Notes: a model not told the origin generated them from the sequence alone. Shown: positions 44,198 to 53,281, counted from the stretch's first letter. The stretch is DNA of 64,000 nucleotides from CAIXLI01 sp964587125 (GCA_964587125.1 CAZPKC010000008.1:31794-95793); one strand, 5' to 3'. A program made the numbers and translations.

Positions 44198-45024
44198 TGC
44201 GTCCTTTGAAATCTTTACCCTTATTCCTTATCGGAACACTTATCGCGATCGCCGCCGTTTTTGTTTCGTTTTCCGCTTATGCGCAGTCGATTCATTTCGA
44301 CATGGGACAAGGGCCTTCGGCGACGTCGCGCATCGTGCAAACCGTCATCCTTGTGACCGTTTTGTCTTTGGCTCCGTCCATTCTCGTCATGGTCACGAGC
44401 TATACGCGCGTCATCGTCGTTTTGTCGTTTCTGCGCACGGCACTTGGCACGCAGACAACGCCGCCGAATATCGTTCTTATCAGCCTCGCTTTGTTTCTGA
44501 CGATGTTCATCATGCAGCCGACTTTCGATAAGGCTTGGGAAACCGGCGTGCGCCCTTTCATGAACGATCAGATCGACGAAGAAACGGCCTTTCAGCGCAC
44601 AATGGAGCCTCTTCAGGACTTTATGCTGAAACACACGCGCTCGAAAGACCTGGATTTGTTCACGGAAGCCGGAAAAACAAGCGAAACCGCTGCAAAATCT
44701 ACGGCGGCGGATAAAGCGTCTCCGTCCGCGCCCAAAAAAAACGACGCGGCCAAGGCCGATGCGGCGACTAACGACGTTTCCCTGCGCGCGCTCATTCCGG
44801 CCTTTATGATTTCGGAATTGAGGCGAGCTTTCGAAATCGGTTTTTTGCTGTTCTTGCCGTTTTTGATCATCGATATGGTCGTGGCTTCGATTTTGATGTC
44901 GATGGGCATGATGATGCTGCCGCCCTCGATTATTTCGCTGCCCTTTAAAATCATCTTTTTCGTGCTCGTGGACGGTTGGTATCTCGTCTGCGGCAGCTTG
45001 ATTCAGAGTTATGGCGGCGGATAA
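44194..45024 (+). CDS. fliP: Flagellar export gate protein FliP
   Basis: 276 residues with a signal-like N-terminal helix and four membrane helices; SYTRVIVVLSFLRTALGTQTTPPN and PAFMISELRRAFEIGFLLFLPFLIIDMVVASILMSMG are unmistakable. It forms the core of the type III export gate. Odd: residues about 160-194, between the second and third helices, are a Lys/Ala/Ser/Asp low-complexity insert not seen in most FliP. Its 3' end overlaps the convergent membrane gene by 16 bases. Confidence 0.95.
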   Translation: MMRPLKSLPLFLIGTLIAIAAVFVSFSAYAQSIHFDMGQGPSATSRIVQTVILVTVLSLAPSILVMVTSYTRVIVVLSFLRTALGTQTTPPNIVLISLALFLTMFIMQPTFDKAWETGVRPFMNDQIDEETAFQRTMEPLQDFMLKHTRSKDLDLFTEAGKTSETAAKSTAADKASPSAPKKNDAAKADAATNDVSLRALIPAFMISELRRAFEIGFLLFLPFLIIDMVVASILMSMGMMMLPPSIISLPFKIIFFVLVDGWYLVCGSLIQSYGGG

Positions 45025-46925
45025 GGAATTGCCGATTTCCATTTATTCCCGTCGCGCACGAGAAAATCCGTGCCCAACGCGTCGTTAAATCCCAAAATTT
45101 TAAGTATCGCGTAGCCGGTTGGCGAATAAACGAGCGCGTTGGTTTCGGGATGGACGTTAAGTTCCCGCTGAACGTCGGAGGGCTGAGGAATGTCGAACGT
45201 GTGATAATTATCGGCGTGCCAGGCCATTGTCAGGAAACGCCCTGTCCGCGCTTCTTCCAAGGCAAGTTCAAGATTTATGATGAAGGCGGCTATGCCAGTA
45301 TCCTGAGGAACAATGACGCCAAGCTGCGCCTTGTCGGGCAACGCGGCGGCGATCCGATATCCCAGATTTTCCATATTACATGCAGCGGGCTCCGGACGAA
45401 GGGCGATCCAGTCCGTTTTGAAGGATATGACCAGCGGCATTATCAAGAGGGATATGAACGCCGCGAGAATACCCGTTTGAGGAGGCAGAAGAACAGGCGG
45501 AATCCTGATTTTATTTTTCACGCGGGACCAAAACGCAGGAGCCGCAAGCCAAAAGGCCGGAAGAGCTAGAAAACCGGCGTGCAGCATGTAGCGGTGGAAT
45601 GACGCCCCAAGGCTCATTTCGTACACGGTAAAATTGGAACCGAGATAGGCCATAAACAAAAAAACCGCGTAGCCGACTTGCACGATGGCGGCAAGCAACG
45701 CAAAATCGCGCCATGAAGCCTGAGGCCGGAAGAGGCTGAAAACGCCGAGCGCCGTTGTGGCAAAAAACAAAACGATAAACGTGCCTTTCCACTCGATTTC
45801 GCCTTGTATGCCGTGCAAGAGCACAAAGAATTGGTCAAACCGCCACAAATTCAGCGGCAAAACGGTGAAATTGCCGTTTCCTATTTCGGCGTTGATATAG
45901 AACTGCCAGATTAGGCGCACCGCGAGCGCGGGAAGCAGGATGAAGGGCATCTTCTTCAACGCCGGTTTAAGGATGCCGTTTCTTCCCGCCACGGCCAGAT
46001 AGGCGAAGATCAACAGGAAGAATAGAAACAGATTGGATTCCTTCAACAGGACAAACGCGACGGCCGTCAAAGAAAGCTGGAGGGAAGGTCGTTTAAGATC
46101 GGCTTTGCCGTCCAAACGCAGCGATTCACCCATCTTCCAAAGCATCAACGCCAACGCTCCGCAAAGGACTTTTGTGCCGGTGTCGCCCTGATTGACGATG
46201 CCGAAGGTTGCAAGGGTCGAATTGAGGAAAACCGCAAAAATAAACGCCAGCATCGTTAGTCCGAGCGCGCGTCCTGAAAAAAAGCGGCTTGAAACGGATG
46301 GTTCTTTCGGCTTGTTCGCGGTTTCCACAAGCATGGACGCGAAAAAGAAAAGGATCAGAAAATTGATCATCGCTCCGCCTTGAAGCAAAAATCCTCCGGC
46401 AAGGAGCGAAGCCAGATAGGTCAAAAAAGGCAGGGCATAAGGATAGCCCGGATGAATGGAATGAACGGCGGGAAGCGCGCGCGACGGGATTCCGTCATTC
46501 ATAAAAACGTAAAGCCCGTTTGGAATCCAATGCGAAAAATCGTCATAGGCAAGGCCACCCGGGCCTTCGGCGTTGATCGCAACAAGCACATAAAGGCACG
46601 GAAGAAAGGCAAGCAGCCAAAAAGAGGGAACGAAGGCTCGGTCTTTAATGGCAAGGCCCAACCCACCCAGCATGAGGATAAAGAGTCCGAAAGCCGTCAA
46701 AAGAAGCGGATGGACAAAAAGCACCGAAGCGAGAGTCATGATCCCCGCGACGATTCCCCATCCGACAAAAACATCGCTGGCTTGAAAGGCTCCTCTTCCG
46801 TTGAAAAGCCGTCCGATCAACGCTAAACCCGCGATGATCATCGCAACAGCGAACGCTCCGGGAATGGCAGGCAAGGCAAAATCAAGAAATCCGAGAGCTT
46901 CGCGGCAACTAAAATCAAAGATCAT
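45009..46925 (-). CDS. Large polytopic membrane protein, hypothetical
   Basis: 638 residues, about 12-13 hydrophobic segments, with a loop GGLAYDDFSHWIPNG after the fifth and a C-terminal soluble domain of about 110 residues. The acidic YDDFSHW loop recalls GT-C glycosyltransferases/O-antigen polymerase-like proteins, but no motif is decisive. It is the last gene before the mobile element. Confidence 0.65.
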   Translation of the reverse strand: MIFDFSCREALGFLDFALPAIPGAFAVAMIIAGLALIGRLFNGRGAFQASDVFVGWGIVAGIMTLASVLFVHPLLLTAFGLFILMLGGLGLAIKDRAFVPSFWLLAFLPCLYVLVAINAEGPGGLAYDDFSHWIPNGLYVFMNDGIPSRALPAVHSIHPGYPYALPFLTYLASLLAGGFLLQGGAMINFLILFFFASMLVETANKPKEPSVSSRFFSGRALGLTMLAFIFAVFLNSTLATFGIVNQGDTGTKVLCGALALMLWKMGESLRLDGKADLKRPSLQLSLTAVAFVLLKESNLFLFFLLIFAYLAVAGRNGILKPALKKMPFILLPALAVRLIWQFYINAEIGNGNFTVLPLNLWRFDQFFVLLHGIQGEIEWKGTFIVLFFATTALGVFSLFRPQASWRDFALLAAIVQVGYAVFLFMAYLGSNFTVYEMSLGASFHRYMLHAGFLALPAFWLAAPAFWSRVKNKIRIPPVLLPPQTGILAAFISLLIMPLVISFKTDWIALRPEPAACNMENLGYRIAAALPDKAQLGVIVPQDTGIAAFIINLELALEEARTGRFLTMAWHADNYHTFDIPQPSDVQRELNVHPETNALVYSPTGYAILKILGFNDALGTDFLVRDGNKWKSAIPYPPP

Positions 46926-46979
46926 TTATCATTTTTCCCCGACGGAATCGCCTCAAAAAACAAAGGGCGTTTGAGAAAT

Positions 46980-46991
46980 GGCCCGGCAGGA
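46980..46991. other. Putative left attachment site of the element
   Basis: GGCCCGGCAGGA matches the tRNA (CAU) 3' part at 56842-56853 exactly, with weaker similarity in the next 15 bases. The 232 bp to the excisionase stop shows one more feature, an imperfect hairpin (GGTGGAA 47121-47127 / TTCCACC 47145-47151), a possible terminator for that gene. Confidence 0.6.
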
Positions 46992-47157
46992 TTCACATCT
47001 GAGCAATAACTATCGACGTTTTCAAAGAGAACGCCGATTAGAAGTTGCCCTTACCCTCTACCGTACCCCCACAAAAGTGAATTCAAAGTAGCGGCATATA
47101 GTTAGCGCATGTTCGAAATTGGTGGAAGGACTATTTGGCAATATTTCCACCGAATTT

Positions 47158-47373
47158 TCATATTTTAGGTGCGCTAGCACTTGCAGCGGCAATGTTCTGC
47201 GTCGGGTCTTTAATAAAACCAAACCATCTCTCGGCCTCGCTTCGTTCAACCAGGCTACGCCGCCCACGTTTTAAAATCCGCAGCCGTCCGGCTTGAACTT
47301 CACGGTAAAACGACGCTTTGGAAATAACGTAGACTCGACAAAATTCAGAAACACGAAAAGCAACAGGTTCCAT
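47158..47373 (-). CDS. Excisionase / MerR-like HTH protein
   Basis: 71 residues with a winged-HTH excisionase pattern: FCRVYVISKASFYREVQAGRLRILKRGRRSLVERSEAERWF. Close paralogue of the gene at 63786. Such proteins bend DNA at att sites and switch the integrase to excision. Good ribosome site (AAAGGAG) upstream of ATG 47373. Confidence 0.85.
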   Translation of the reverse strand: MEPVAFRVSEFCRVYVISKASFYREVQAGRLRILKRGRRSLVERSEAERWFGFIKDPTQNIAAASASAPKI

Positions 47374-47419
47374 GCGTTTGCTCCTTTGTACGATTAAATT
47401 TCTACCGTTTCCAGCTGCA

Positions 47420-47438
47420 CCGTTTCCTGTGGAAACGG
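47420..47438. promoter_or_regulatory. Inverted repeat upstream of the excisionase
   Basis: CCGTTTCC (47420-47427), TGT, GGAAACGG (47431-47438), with a further CCGTTTCC half at about 47404-47411. A similar CGTTTC/GAAACG dyad stands upstream of the second excisionase, so this is a likely operator or Xis site. Confidence 0.5.
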
Positions 47439-47516
47439 GAGAATCTTCTCATGAAGGCACAAGTTTTCTTATATGCTTTATCTACGCTCATGCCTGATTT
47501 CGCCCCCTTGTCTTTC

Positions 47517-49490
47517 TTACATCCCAATCTCCAAGCCCCTGTGTCTCCCAATCTCCCAGTCGATGCCGTTGCCGCGCACGTGGCCGGAGACGTACCTGCC
47601 GATATTCTTTTCGAGAACGTCGCGCCACGGAACGAGCGAGAACTCGCGGCTTTTTTCGATTAAGGCAAACTTGCCGCTGGCAAGCTCAAGCATCTTGCCT
47701 ACAGTGCCCTCGATGTGATTGCCAACGAAGGCTGCGGTATATTCACGCCCTGTTTGCTTGGCAATTCCTTCGGCAATGCTCTTTAGCTCTCGTTGTTGAA
47801 GCATAGCGAGCATGTTGTCCTTGTAGGAAACCATCCCTTGTTGCTCTCGCTGCGCCAATCCTTGCTCAATGAGCCATTGCTGGCGTTGTCTCAGGGCGTC
47901 CTGCACCTCATGCCCGAAGCCGGAGTCGTTTGTCGGCTCAAAATTGCCGGAGACAAGTTGCCGGTCGAGCCACGTTGCGCCATGCGCCCCTATTTGCTGT
48001 TCAAGGCTAAGGTTTGAAAGCCTGTCCACAGTAACGGGCGCTTGTTTGGCTAAGGTACGTTCATACGAAGCCACTTTTTCAAGATGATCCGGCGCTATGA
48101 TCCAAGTCCCATCTAGTTCCATGCGAACGCCGTTTGTCGCTCGGCGTATGGCTTCCAAGCGCCGGACATGGGTTTCGGCAAAGTTTTCTGATGCGCGGGG
48201 GTCGTGTTTCAGGTGCAGATCGACGTTATATCGCCCTCCATTCACTGCCGCGACTTCGGCCACAGTGCGGTCAACCTGACGCGGCTCAACGCTTTTGGGC
48301 GTTATATGGACAATACTGCCTTCCGGCGTCGGGCCTGTCTTCTCGCCAAGGCCTATTTCGACATAGAGGGCTTGGCCGTCCAAGGTATCCACGATCAGAT
48401 AATGGCGGTCATTAAGCTCGTCGGACAGACCCCTTGCTATGACACGGCCCGTAATGGGCTTTGCACCTGAGGCGGTCGGGTCATAAATGGCATAATCACG
48501 TGAGCTATGAACGATGTCTCTTTCCGTCATCTCCCGATGCATCGTTTTGATGATGTCGCCCTTCTCGCCCATGCGCCGAAGCGTATCTTCAAGGCCGTCA
48601 TCGAGGTGCCACTGGCCGGGGCGGCGTTCCTTGGCAAGGCCCATGCGTTCGAGATGCTTAAGCCTGCCCATAAGTAAGGTTTGCTGGCCGGGGTCTTGGA
48701 CAAACTGAGCTATGGTTTTCTCGTCCTCGTCCATTTTCAATAGTTGCCTGTCGAGGCTTGTTAACCGCTCTGCCGTCATCTCGGCCCGAAGCTGCGTATC
48801 GATCTCCAAGTCCGTGCGCGGGCCAAGGTCGAGACTGACCTGTAAAGCTGCCCGTTCGCGCATGCCTTTGGTCATATAGTCACGGGCAATGATAAGGTCT
48901 TCGCCCAAGGCGTCCTTGCCCCGCACGATGATATGAACGTGAGGATGTCCTGTGTTGTAATGGTCGGCGGCTACCCAATCGAGAGATGTGCCCAAATCCT
49001 TTTCCATTTGGGACATAAAGCGGCGGGTGAAACCCTTAAGATCGTGGTATTCGATGCCGTCTTCGGGAGACACAATAAACCGGAACTGATGCCTGTCCCC
49101 CTCGGCCCGGTCGAGGAATGTTTTGCTGTCCGTCCGGTCAAGATCGGCGCTGTAGAGATGGCCTTTCTCCCCGTCGCGGGACACCCCTTCCCTCTGGATA
49201 TACCGGAGGTGCGCCGCCGCGTTGTTCATGCCCTTCCCGGCCAGCTTCACGATACGGCTTTTAACAATAGCTCTCCGGTGCCTGAGCGAAGCGTATTTAT
49301 CACGGTGGGCAAGCCATGCGCCCATGACGCCGCCGCGCCCAATACGGCTTCCGGTAAACTTGCTTTTGGCCCCGCGCCGTCCGCCAGCCCGATTGACGGC
49401 GGCAAGCACTTGATTAGAGAAACGCGGAGTTCCAAGGCCACGGCTTCTTATCTTTCCAAGCTTGGGTTGGAAGTCGAATTCATCAGACAT
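47517..49490 (-). CDS. MOB-P-type relaxase (VirD2/DUF3363 family)
   Basis: 657 residues. The relaxase domain has motif I with the nicking Tyr candidate (LRYIQREG, about residue 97), and motif III H177 ... HPHVHIIVRG (H182/H184/H186), as in IncP TraI/VirD2-like relaxases with the DUF3363 C-terminal region. It nicks oriT and pilots single-stranded DNA through a type IV secretion system. Start ATG 49490 with GAAGGAG upstream. The oriT-like site lies 165 bp upstream. Confidence 0.9.
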   Translation of the reverse strand: MSDEFDFQPKLGKIRSRGLGTPRFSNQVLAAVNRAGGRRGAKSKFTGSRIGRGGVMGAWLAHRDKYASLRHRRAIVKSRIVKLAGKGMNNAAAHLRYIQREGVSRDGEKGHLYSADLDRTDSKTFLDRAEGDRHQFRFIVSPEDGIEYHDLKGFTRRFMSQMEKDLGTSLDWVAADHYNTGHPHVHIIVRGKDALGEDLIIARDYMTKGMRERAALQVSLDLGPRTDLEIDTQLRAEMTAERLTSLDRQLLKMDEDEKTIAQFVQDPGQQTLLMGRLKHLERMGLAKERRPGQWHLDDGLEDTLRRMGEKGDIIKTMHREMTERDIVHSSRDYAIYDPTASGAKPITGRVIARGLSDELNDRHYLIVDTLDGQALYVEIGLGEKTGPTPEGSIVHITPKSVEPRQVDRTVAEVAAVNGGRYNVDLHLKHDPRASENFAETHVRRLEAIRRATNGVRMELDGTWIIAPDHLEKVASYERTLAKQAPVTVDRLSNLSLEQQIGAHGATWLDRQLVSGNFEPTNDSGFGHEVQDALRQRQQWLIEQGLAQREQQGMVSYKDNMLAMLQQRELKSIAEGIAKQTGREYTAAFVGNHIEGTVGKMLELASGKFALIEKSREFSLVPWRDVLEKNIGRYVSGHVRGNGIDWEIGRHRGLEIGM

Positions 49491-49654
49491 AGCTACTCCT
49501 TCTATTAGAGGGAAAAACAACGACTTGAAAAACAACCATCTCGCGGCGAGTTGGAACGCTGCCGAAAACCGTCTCCTTCTGGTTAAGCAATATCAATGAC
49601 TTGATAAACATAAGCCTCCCGATAAATGCGGACCCCACACGCAACACGAAAAAA

Positions 49655-49715
49655 TTGGATGTGCAGACAGACTCTTATGCGCCCCCATGTGGGGGCGCTT
49701 TATCTTGCCTTCCGC
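49655..49715 (+). other. oriT-like site with nic motif (copy 1)
   Basis: The 623-bp gap upstream of the relaxase holds GATGTGCAGACA (49657-49668), a 20-bp perfect palindrome GCGCCCCCATGTGGGGGCGC (49679-49698) and, two bases on, TATCTTGC (49701-49708). A GC hairpin followed by YATCYTG|C is the IncP/VirD2-type oriT layout; nicking would be between 49707 and 49708. The rest of the gap, to 50113, shows no convincing gene. Confidence 0.7.
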
Positions 49716-50113
49716 CCCTCACTTTTCCGGTTCACCACCCCCAACGTTTCTCAGCGTCCAACACCATCCAACGCCCCAAAAGCACACCGTCCCTGCGACA
49801 ACAAAAAACACCGCGCCGAAGGACACGAAAAAACGAACCCAAAGCACACCGAAAAACAGTCCGAGATGCGGCCCAAAACCGTTCCGCCGAAGGCACAGCG
49901 TAGGGCAAAAGTACGGCTGAAAACCATCCGCCGATGGCAGAAAAAGGGCATGACGCGGGACGAAAACGAGGCGAAGAAAAGCCCGCGAGCGCGCCCCCAA
50001 AAGCGCCGTAGCGAGTGGGCGTTGAGACGTTTGGAGACACAGTCCAAAGGACAGTTTCGGCGCGTGCAACGCTCTTGCCGATGGCACGGGACGAAAGAAA
50101 AACAGAGAGGCGT

Positions 50114-50545
50114 TCACCAATTCCTCCTTTCGTTTTCCGGCTCGACAAACACGAGGGCGCTCGCAATCCGACCTATGGAAGCAAAGAAACGTGCCCTCCG
50201 GTTTGGATATATCCTTGAGTCCGGCGGCGGCAGTTTGGCATTAAGCCTGTCAATGATGCGCGGGATGTTTTCGAGAATTTTTGCCGTGTCGGACTTTATC
50301 TGCGCTCGATCATTTTGCGCGGCTCCAAGGTCGTTTCGGATATGTCCAAGGTCATGTGCGAGAGTGTCAAAACGCTGGGTTATAAGCTGGGCAAGTTCGT
50401 CCTCGGTTCGGCGTTCGAGAAAGGCTTTGACGGCTTGAACCACGATGTCGGATTTTGCGATACCTTGTTTTTCCGCACGCGCATTCAGTTGTTCGGCAAG
50501 GCCGGAGTCGAACGAAAACTCGAAGCGCGTTTTGGTGCTGGTCAT
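50114..50545 (-). CDS. Ribbon-helix-helix mobilization accessory protein
   Basis: 143 residues: an N-terminal ribbon-helix-helix (TRFEFSFDSGLAEQLNARAEKQGIAKSDIVVQAVKAFLE), then a coiled-coil-like region and a basic tail. Beside a relaxase this is probably a MobC/TraJ-like oriT-binding relaxosome protein. Its start overlaps the stop of the upstream HTH reading (ATGA). Confidence 0.7.
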   Translation of the reverse strand: MTSTKTRFEFSFDSGLAEQLNARAEKQGIAKSDIVVQAVKAFLERRTEDELAQLITQRFDTLAHDLGHIRNDLGAAQNDRAQIKSDTAKILENIPRIIDRLNAKLPPPDSRIYPNRRARFFASIGRIASALVFVEPENERRNW

Positions 50546-50745
50546 GGTTCCCCCAAGCTTGAATAATGCCCTGCGCTCTTCGACCAGCTTTCGAGATCGT
50601 CGATGTGATAACGGACGTAACGGCCATGCTTGCGAAAGTACGGCCCACGGTTTTCGATACGCATCTTTTCAAGCGTACAGGGCGCGAGCCGAAGGTAATA
50701 AGCCGCCTCTTTCGTAGCGAGAAACGGCGAGCCTCCCCGTTACAT
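50542..50745 (-). pseudogene. AlpA-type HTH regulator with TAA at codon 2
   Basis: Downstream of a good AAGGAG and an ATG (50743-50745) the very next codon is TAA (50740-50742); after it the frame stays open for 65 codons to a TGA overlapping the RHH gene. The translation (GSPFLATKEAAYYLRLAPCTLEKM ... GRYVRYHIDDLESWSKS, shortened) is an AlpA/excisionase-like helix-turn-helix. Either a nonsense-inactivated gene or one translated from a non-standard later start. Confidence 0.65.
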
Positions 50746-50810
50746 CTCGTGACTCCTTGTGAGAGGCGGATCATAGGATTTTGAGATGTTGGCTTTCGAA
50801 TAGCTCGGAA

Positions 50811-51734
50811 TTATGCGTGCAGCGTGTTTTCCAAAAAAACCCTGATTTTATCTTCGGGACGCTGCGGGACATCGGGGCTTATCCTAATGAAGTCCTTTGG
50901 CTTCGGCGCGTTTGAAAGATTTGTATTTGCCGCCCACGCTGTTGCTACCGCTTTCTTCGTTGAGACCGCTCTTGCTCCTCCCGCATTTGCGTCCTCGATG
51001 GATTTTGTCAGTCTTTGCCCATTAGCCGCAAATTCCTTTGTGCTTGCGATCTGTTCAGCAAGGACAGGTGTTGGCACTATATCGGGAGTAGAAGTAGGAG
51101 TTGGAGCAACTTTTGCACCGCGCTTAATATCTGCCTTTGAAATCAAAGACGCCGCATCTTCAGGTCTTCCTCTAACTGCTTTTATCAATTTAATGACAGA
51201 ATATCCTCCGCCGCCCATAATTCCCAAAATGGATGCCGCAGATATAACCGTGCCCGCCGAAGCTGGGAGACTTGCCGATATTGCATCCATATAATGCAGG
51301 CCTTCAATTCCAAAAACGAGGGCCGTGCTGGCGAAAAAGAATTTTACGGCCTCGTTTCTAACAATATTCACAACTCGAATAATTTCTTGGTCGCGCTCTT
51401 TCTTCTCCTCGTTTCTAATCTTCTCGAAGGATTCAGCGATTTTATTTGTGACATCTATTTCAATTTCAGCCCGCAGCTCTTTGGCGGTTTCTTCTTTGAT
51501 TTTTGGCGTTAGGTCTTTTCGGATTCTGCCTTCAAACAAAGTCGCCACGCCAATTAAGACAAAAATATTTTTGTCTTTTGATGCGTCGGCGTTTTCCTGA
51601 AATAATTCGGGGAATTTTTTAGCGATGTCTTCAACAATGTCCGCCGTTACGGAAGCCGCAATATCGTTTTTCCGGTCGCCGATTAGATATGCTTCGCGAA
51701 ACCGCGCAAATATCTCATCCTGAACATCGGGCAT
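50811..51734 (-). CDS. Element cargo: coiled-coil, two-helix membrane protein
   Basis: 307 residues: a charged helical N-terminal region with coiled-coil character (about 75-125, Lys/Glu-rich), two hydrophobic helices (about 133-152 and 162-186), then a Pro/Thr/Ala-rich tail. No family recognised. Such topology suits a membrane-perturbing effector or a structural protein, but that is inference. Confidence 0.6.
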   Translation of the reverse strand: MPDVQDEIFARFREAYLIGDRKNDIAASVTADIVEDIAKKFPELFQENADASKDKNIFVLIGVATLFEGRIRKDLTPKIKEETAKELRAEIEIDVTNKIAESFEKIRNEEKKERDQEIIRVVNIVRNEAVKFFFASTALVFGIEGLHYMDAISASLPASAGTVISAASILGIMGGGGYSVIKLIKAVRGRPEDAASLISKADIKRGAKVAPTPTSTPDIVPTPVLAEQIASTKEFAANGQRLTKSIEDANAGGARAVSTKKAVATAWAANTNLSNAPKPKDFIRISPDVPQRPEDKIRVFLENTLHA

Positions 51735-51895
51735 AAAAATATCTCCGTAATATACGGAGATTGTAAATGAGTTTGGGTTAGTGAACGATTAATTTCTAAA
51801 AATATAATTGCGAAAGAAACGCCAAATCATGGTTAGGCAATGATTAATGATACAGTCCAGCAATCACAGGCCGAACCACGATCCGTTCAGTAAAC

Positions 51896-52258
51896 TTAGA
51901 GAGCTGGAATCGGAGAAGTCCCTGCACTCGACGAATTCTTGGGCACCTTGGCAGAATATCCGCTAATAACTTTCTCGGCGGATTCGTGAACCATTTTTGC
52001 GAACTCTGCTCTTTTTGCCTCCGCAGCTGGCCCCTCAATAGGAAAATGTTTGTCAATTATCTCATCGGTGCGCTTATAAAGTTGAGCGATTTGCTGATCG
52101 GTACTGCTTGGGCCAACCAAACGCGAAGCAATCTCTGCTCCCGCCTTTTTTATACCCGATGTAATGCCCGTCAGCATGACGCTATCCTCGATAGTTCCGA
52201 TAGGCCTCTCTATTGGCCTCTTGTTTATAGGATAGCTCTTATACTCGAACATTTCCAC
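51896..52258 (-). CDS. Element cargo: small hypothetical protein
   Basis: 120 residues, no signal peptide; a central helical region and a Ser/Pro C-terminal tail. It is divergent from the TIR-like gene, and the 189-bp gap between them should hold both promoters; I see no clear consensus there. Function unknown. Confidence 0.5.
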   Translation of the reverse strand: MEMFEYKSYPINKRPIERPIGTIEDSVMLTGITSGIKKAGAEIASRLVGPSSTDQQIAQLYKRTDEIIDKHFPIEGPAAEAKRAEFAKMVHESAEKVISGYSAKVPKNSSSAGTSPIPAL

Positions 52259-52447
52259 ATATCCTTAAAAAAATACTTTCATGGCATATTATACCGCTAG
52301 AATATCTGGCTATGGTTGATAACCCCTTAATATTTATGGTTAAAACTCAAACAGCAATAATCTTTCTCAAAATACCTTGAAAATGATTAATCCAATCCTA
52401 TCTCCCGAAAGCACCTTTCTTTCTATTCTCATTGCCGGAGGGACCAA

Positions 52448-52837
52448 ATGGCAAAAAAACGCGCTTTCATCAGTTTTGACTACGATCACGATTCTTTTCT
52501 TAAAGAGGCTCTCGTCGGGCAAGCGAAAAACGAAGACAGTCCCTTTGAGCTTGCGGATTTTTCAATAAAAGATGCCCTTACCGGCGATTGGAAAAAGAAA
52601 GCCACCCCAAAAATCAAAGGGGTTGATGTCGTCGTCGTCATTTGTGGCGAACACACGGATACTGCATCGGGCGTCAGCGCGGAACTGAAAATCGCCCAAG
52701 AAGAAAACGTTCCGTACTTCTTGCTCTGGGGCTACTCCGACAAAACATGCGTGAAGCCAAAGGCAGCAAATAACGATGACAAAATTTACACATGGTCTTG
52801 GGATAATCTTAAATCGCTGTTTAACGGCGCTCGTTAG
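52448..52837 (+). CDS. TIR-like (ThsB/DUF1863-type) defence protein
   Basis: 129 residues: KKRAFISFDYDHDSF (strand A and BB-like loop), WKKKATPKIKGVDVVVVICGEHT, and SAELKIAQEENVPYFLLWGY, where the Glu (SAE) sits at the place of the TIR NADase catalytic Glu. Stand-alone TIR-like proteins make NAD-derived signals that switch on a partner effector in Thoeris-type systems. The gene downstream is the broken remnant of a caspase-like protease, a known partner class. Confidence 0.75.
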   Translation: MAKKRAFISFDYDHDSFLKEALVGQAKNEDSPFELADFSIKDALTGDWKKKATPKIKGVDVVVVICGEHTDTASGVSAELKIAQEENVPYFLLWGYSDKTCVKPKAANNDDKIYTWSWDNLKSLFNGAR

Positions 52838-52850
52838 AAAGAAGAACGCT

Positions 52851-53281
52851 ATGCGCAAAGCCCTTGTTGTTGGCATCGACGCTTAGGCGGGCATATCACC
52901 CCCGGAAGCATCTACGCCTATGTTGACCGAGCTTTGGGACCGTGGGATCAACGCCCGATATTCAAAACAAACATTACGCATTTTACCTCGTTGCGAACCA
53001 TCGCGCCGCCGGTTCCTCTTGAGACGTTGCGTAAAATTTGTATTTACTTTTCTTCTCCCCAAGATGAACACAAACTCGATCCATCCTACGAATTCACGGA
53101 TGAGCGAAAAAATGATGCACATGTCGCCATATTTAAGGACCTTCAAAAATTTGAAAGCGTCGGCCTCATTGTTCCTGTAGAGGAAGAGCATATGTATTTT
53201 GCCGCCATGAATTCGAAGTCATGCAGGTTAACGGCGATGGGTTTTCAATATTGGCGGCTGGTAAAAGAGAAAAGAATCTGA
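52851..53281 (+). pseudogene. Caspase-like protease remnant (internal deletion, frameshift)
   Basis: The first eleven codons (MRKALVVGIDA, then TAG) match the start of caspase-family proteins. Immediately after, in another frame, the sequence resumes as a C-terminal region (GGHITPGSIYAYVDRALGPWDQ, shortened, then FKTNITHFTSLR) ending at 53281. The middle, including the catalytic His and Cys of p20, is gone. The gene starts 13 bases after the TIR-like stop, so they were one operon. Probably inactive. Confidence 0.7.

Noticed and set aside
49626..50438. A 270-codon Arg/Lys-rich open frame on the plus strand across the oriT gap
   Set aside because: It runs antisense through the RHH gene, has no ribosome site, and its composition follows from the purine-rich strand. 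The RHH gene in the other direction has a clear fold.
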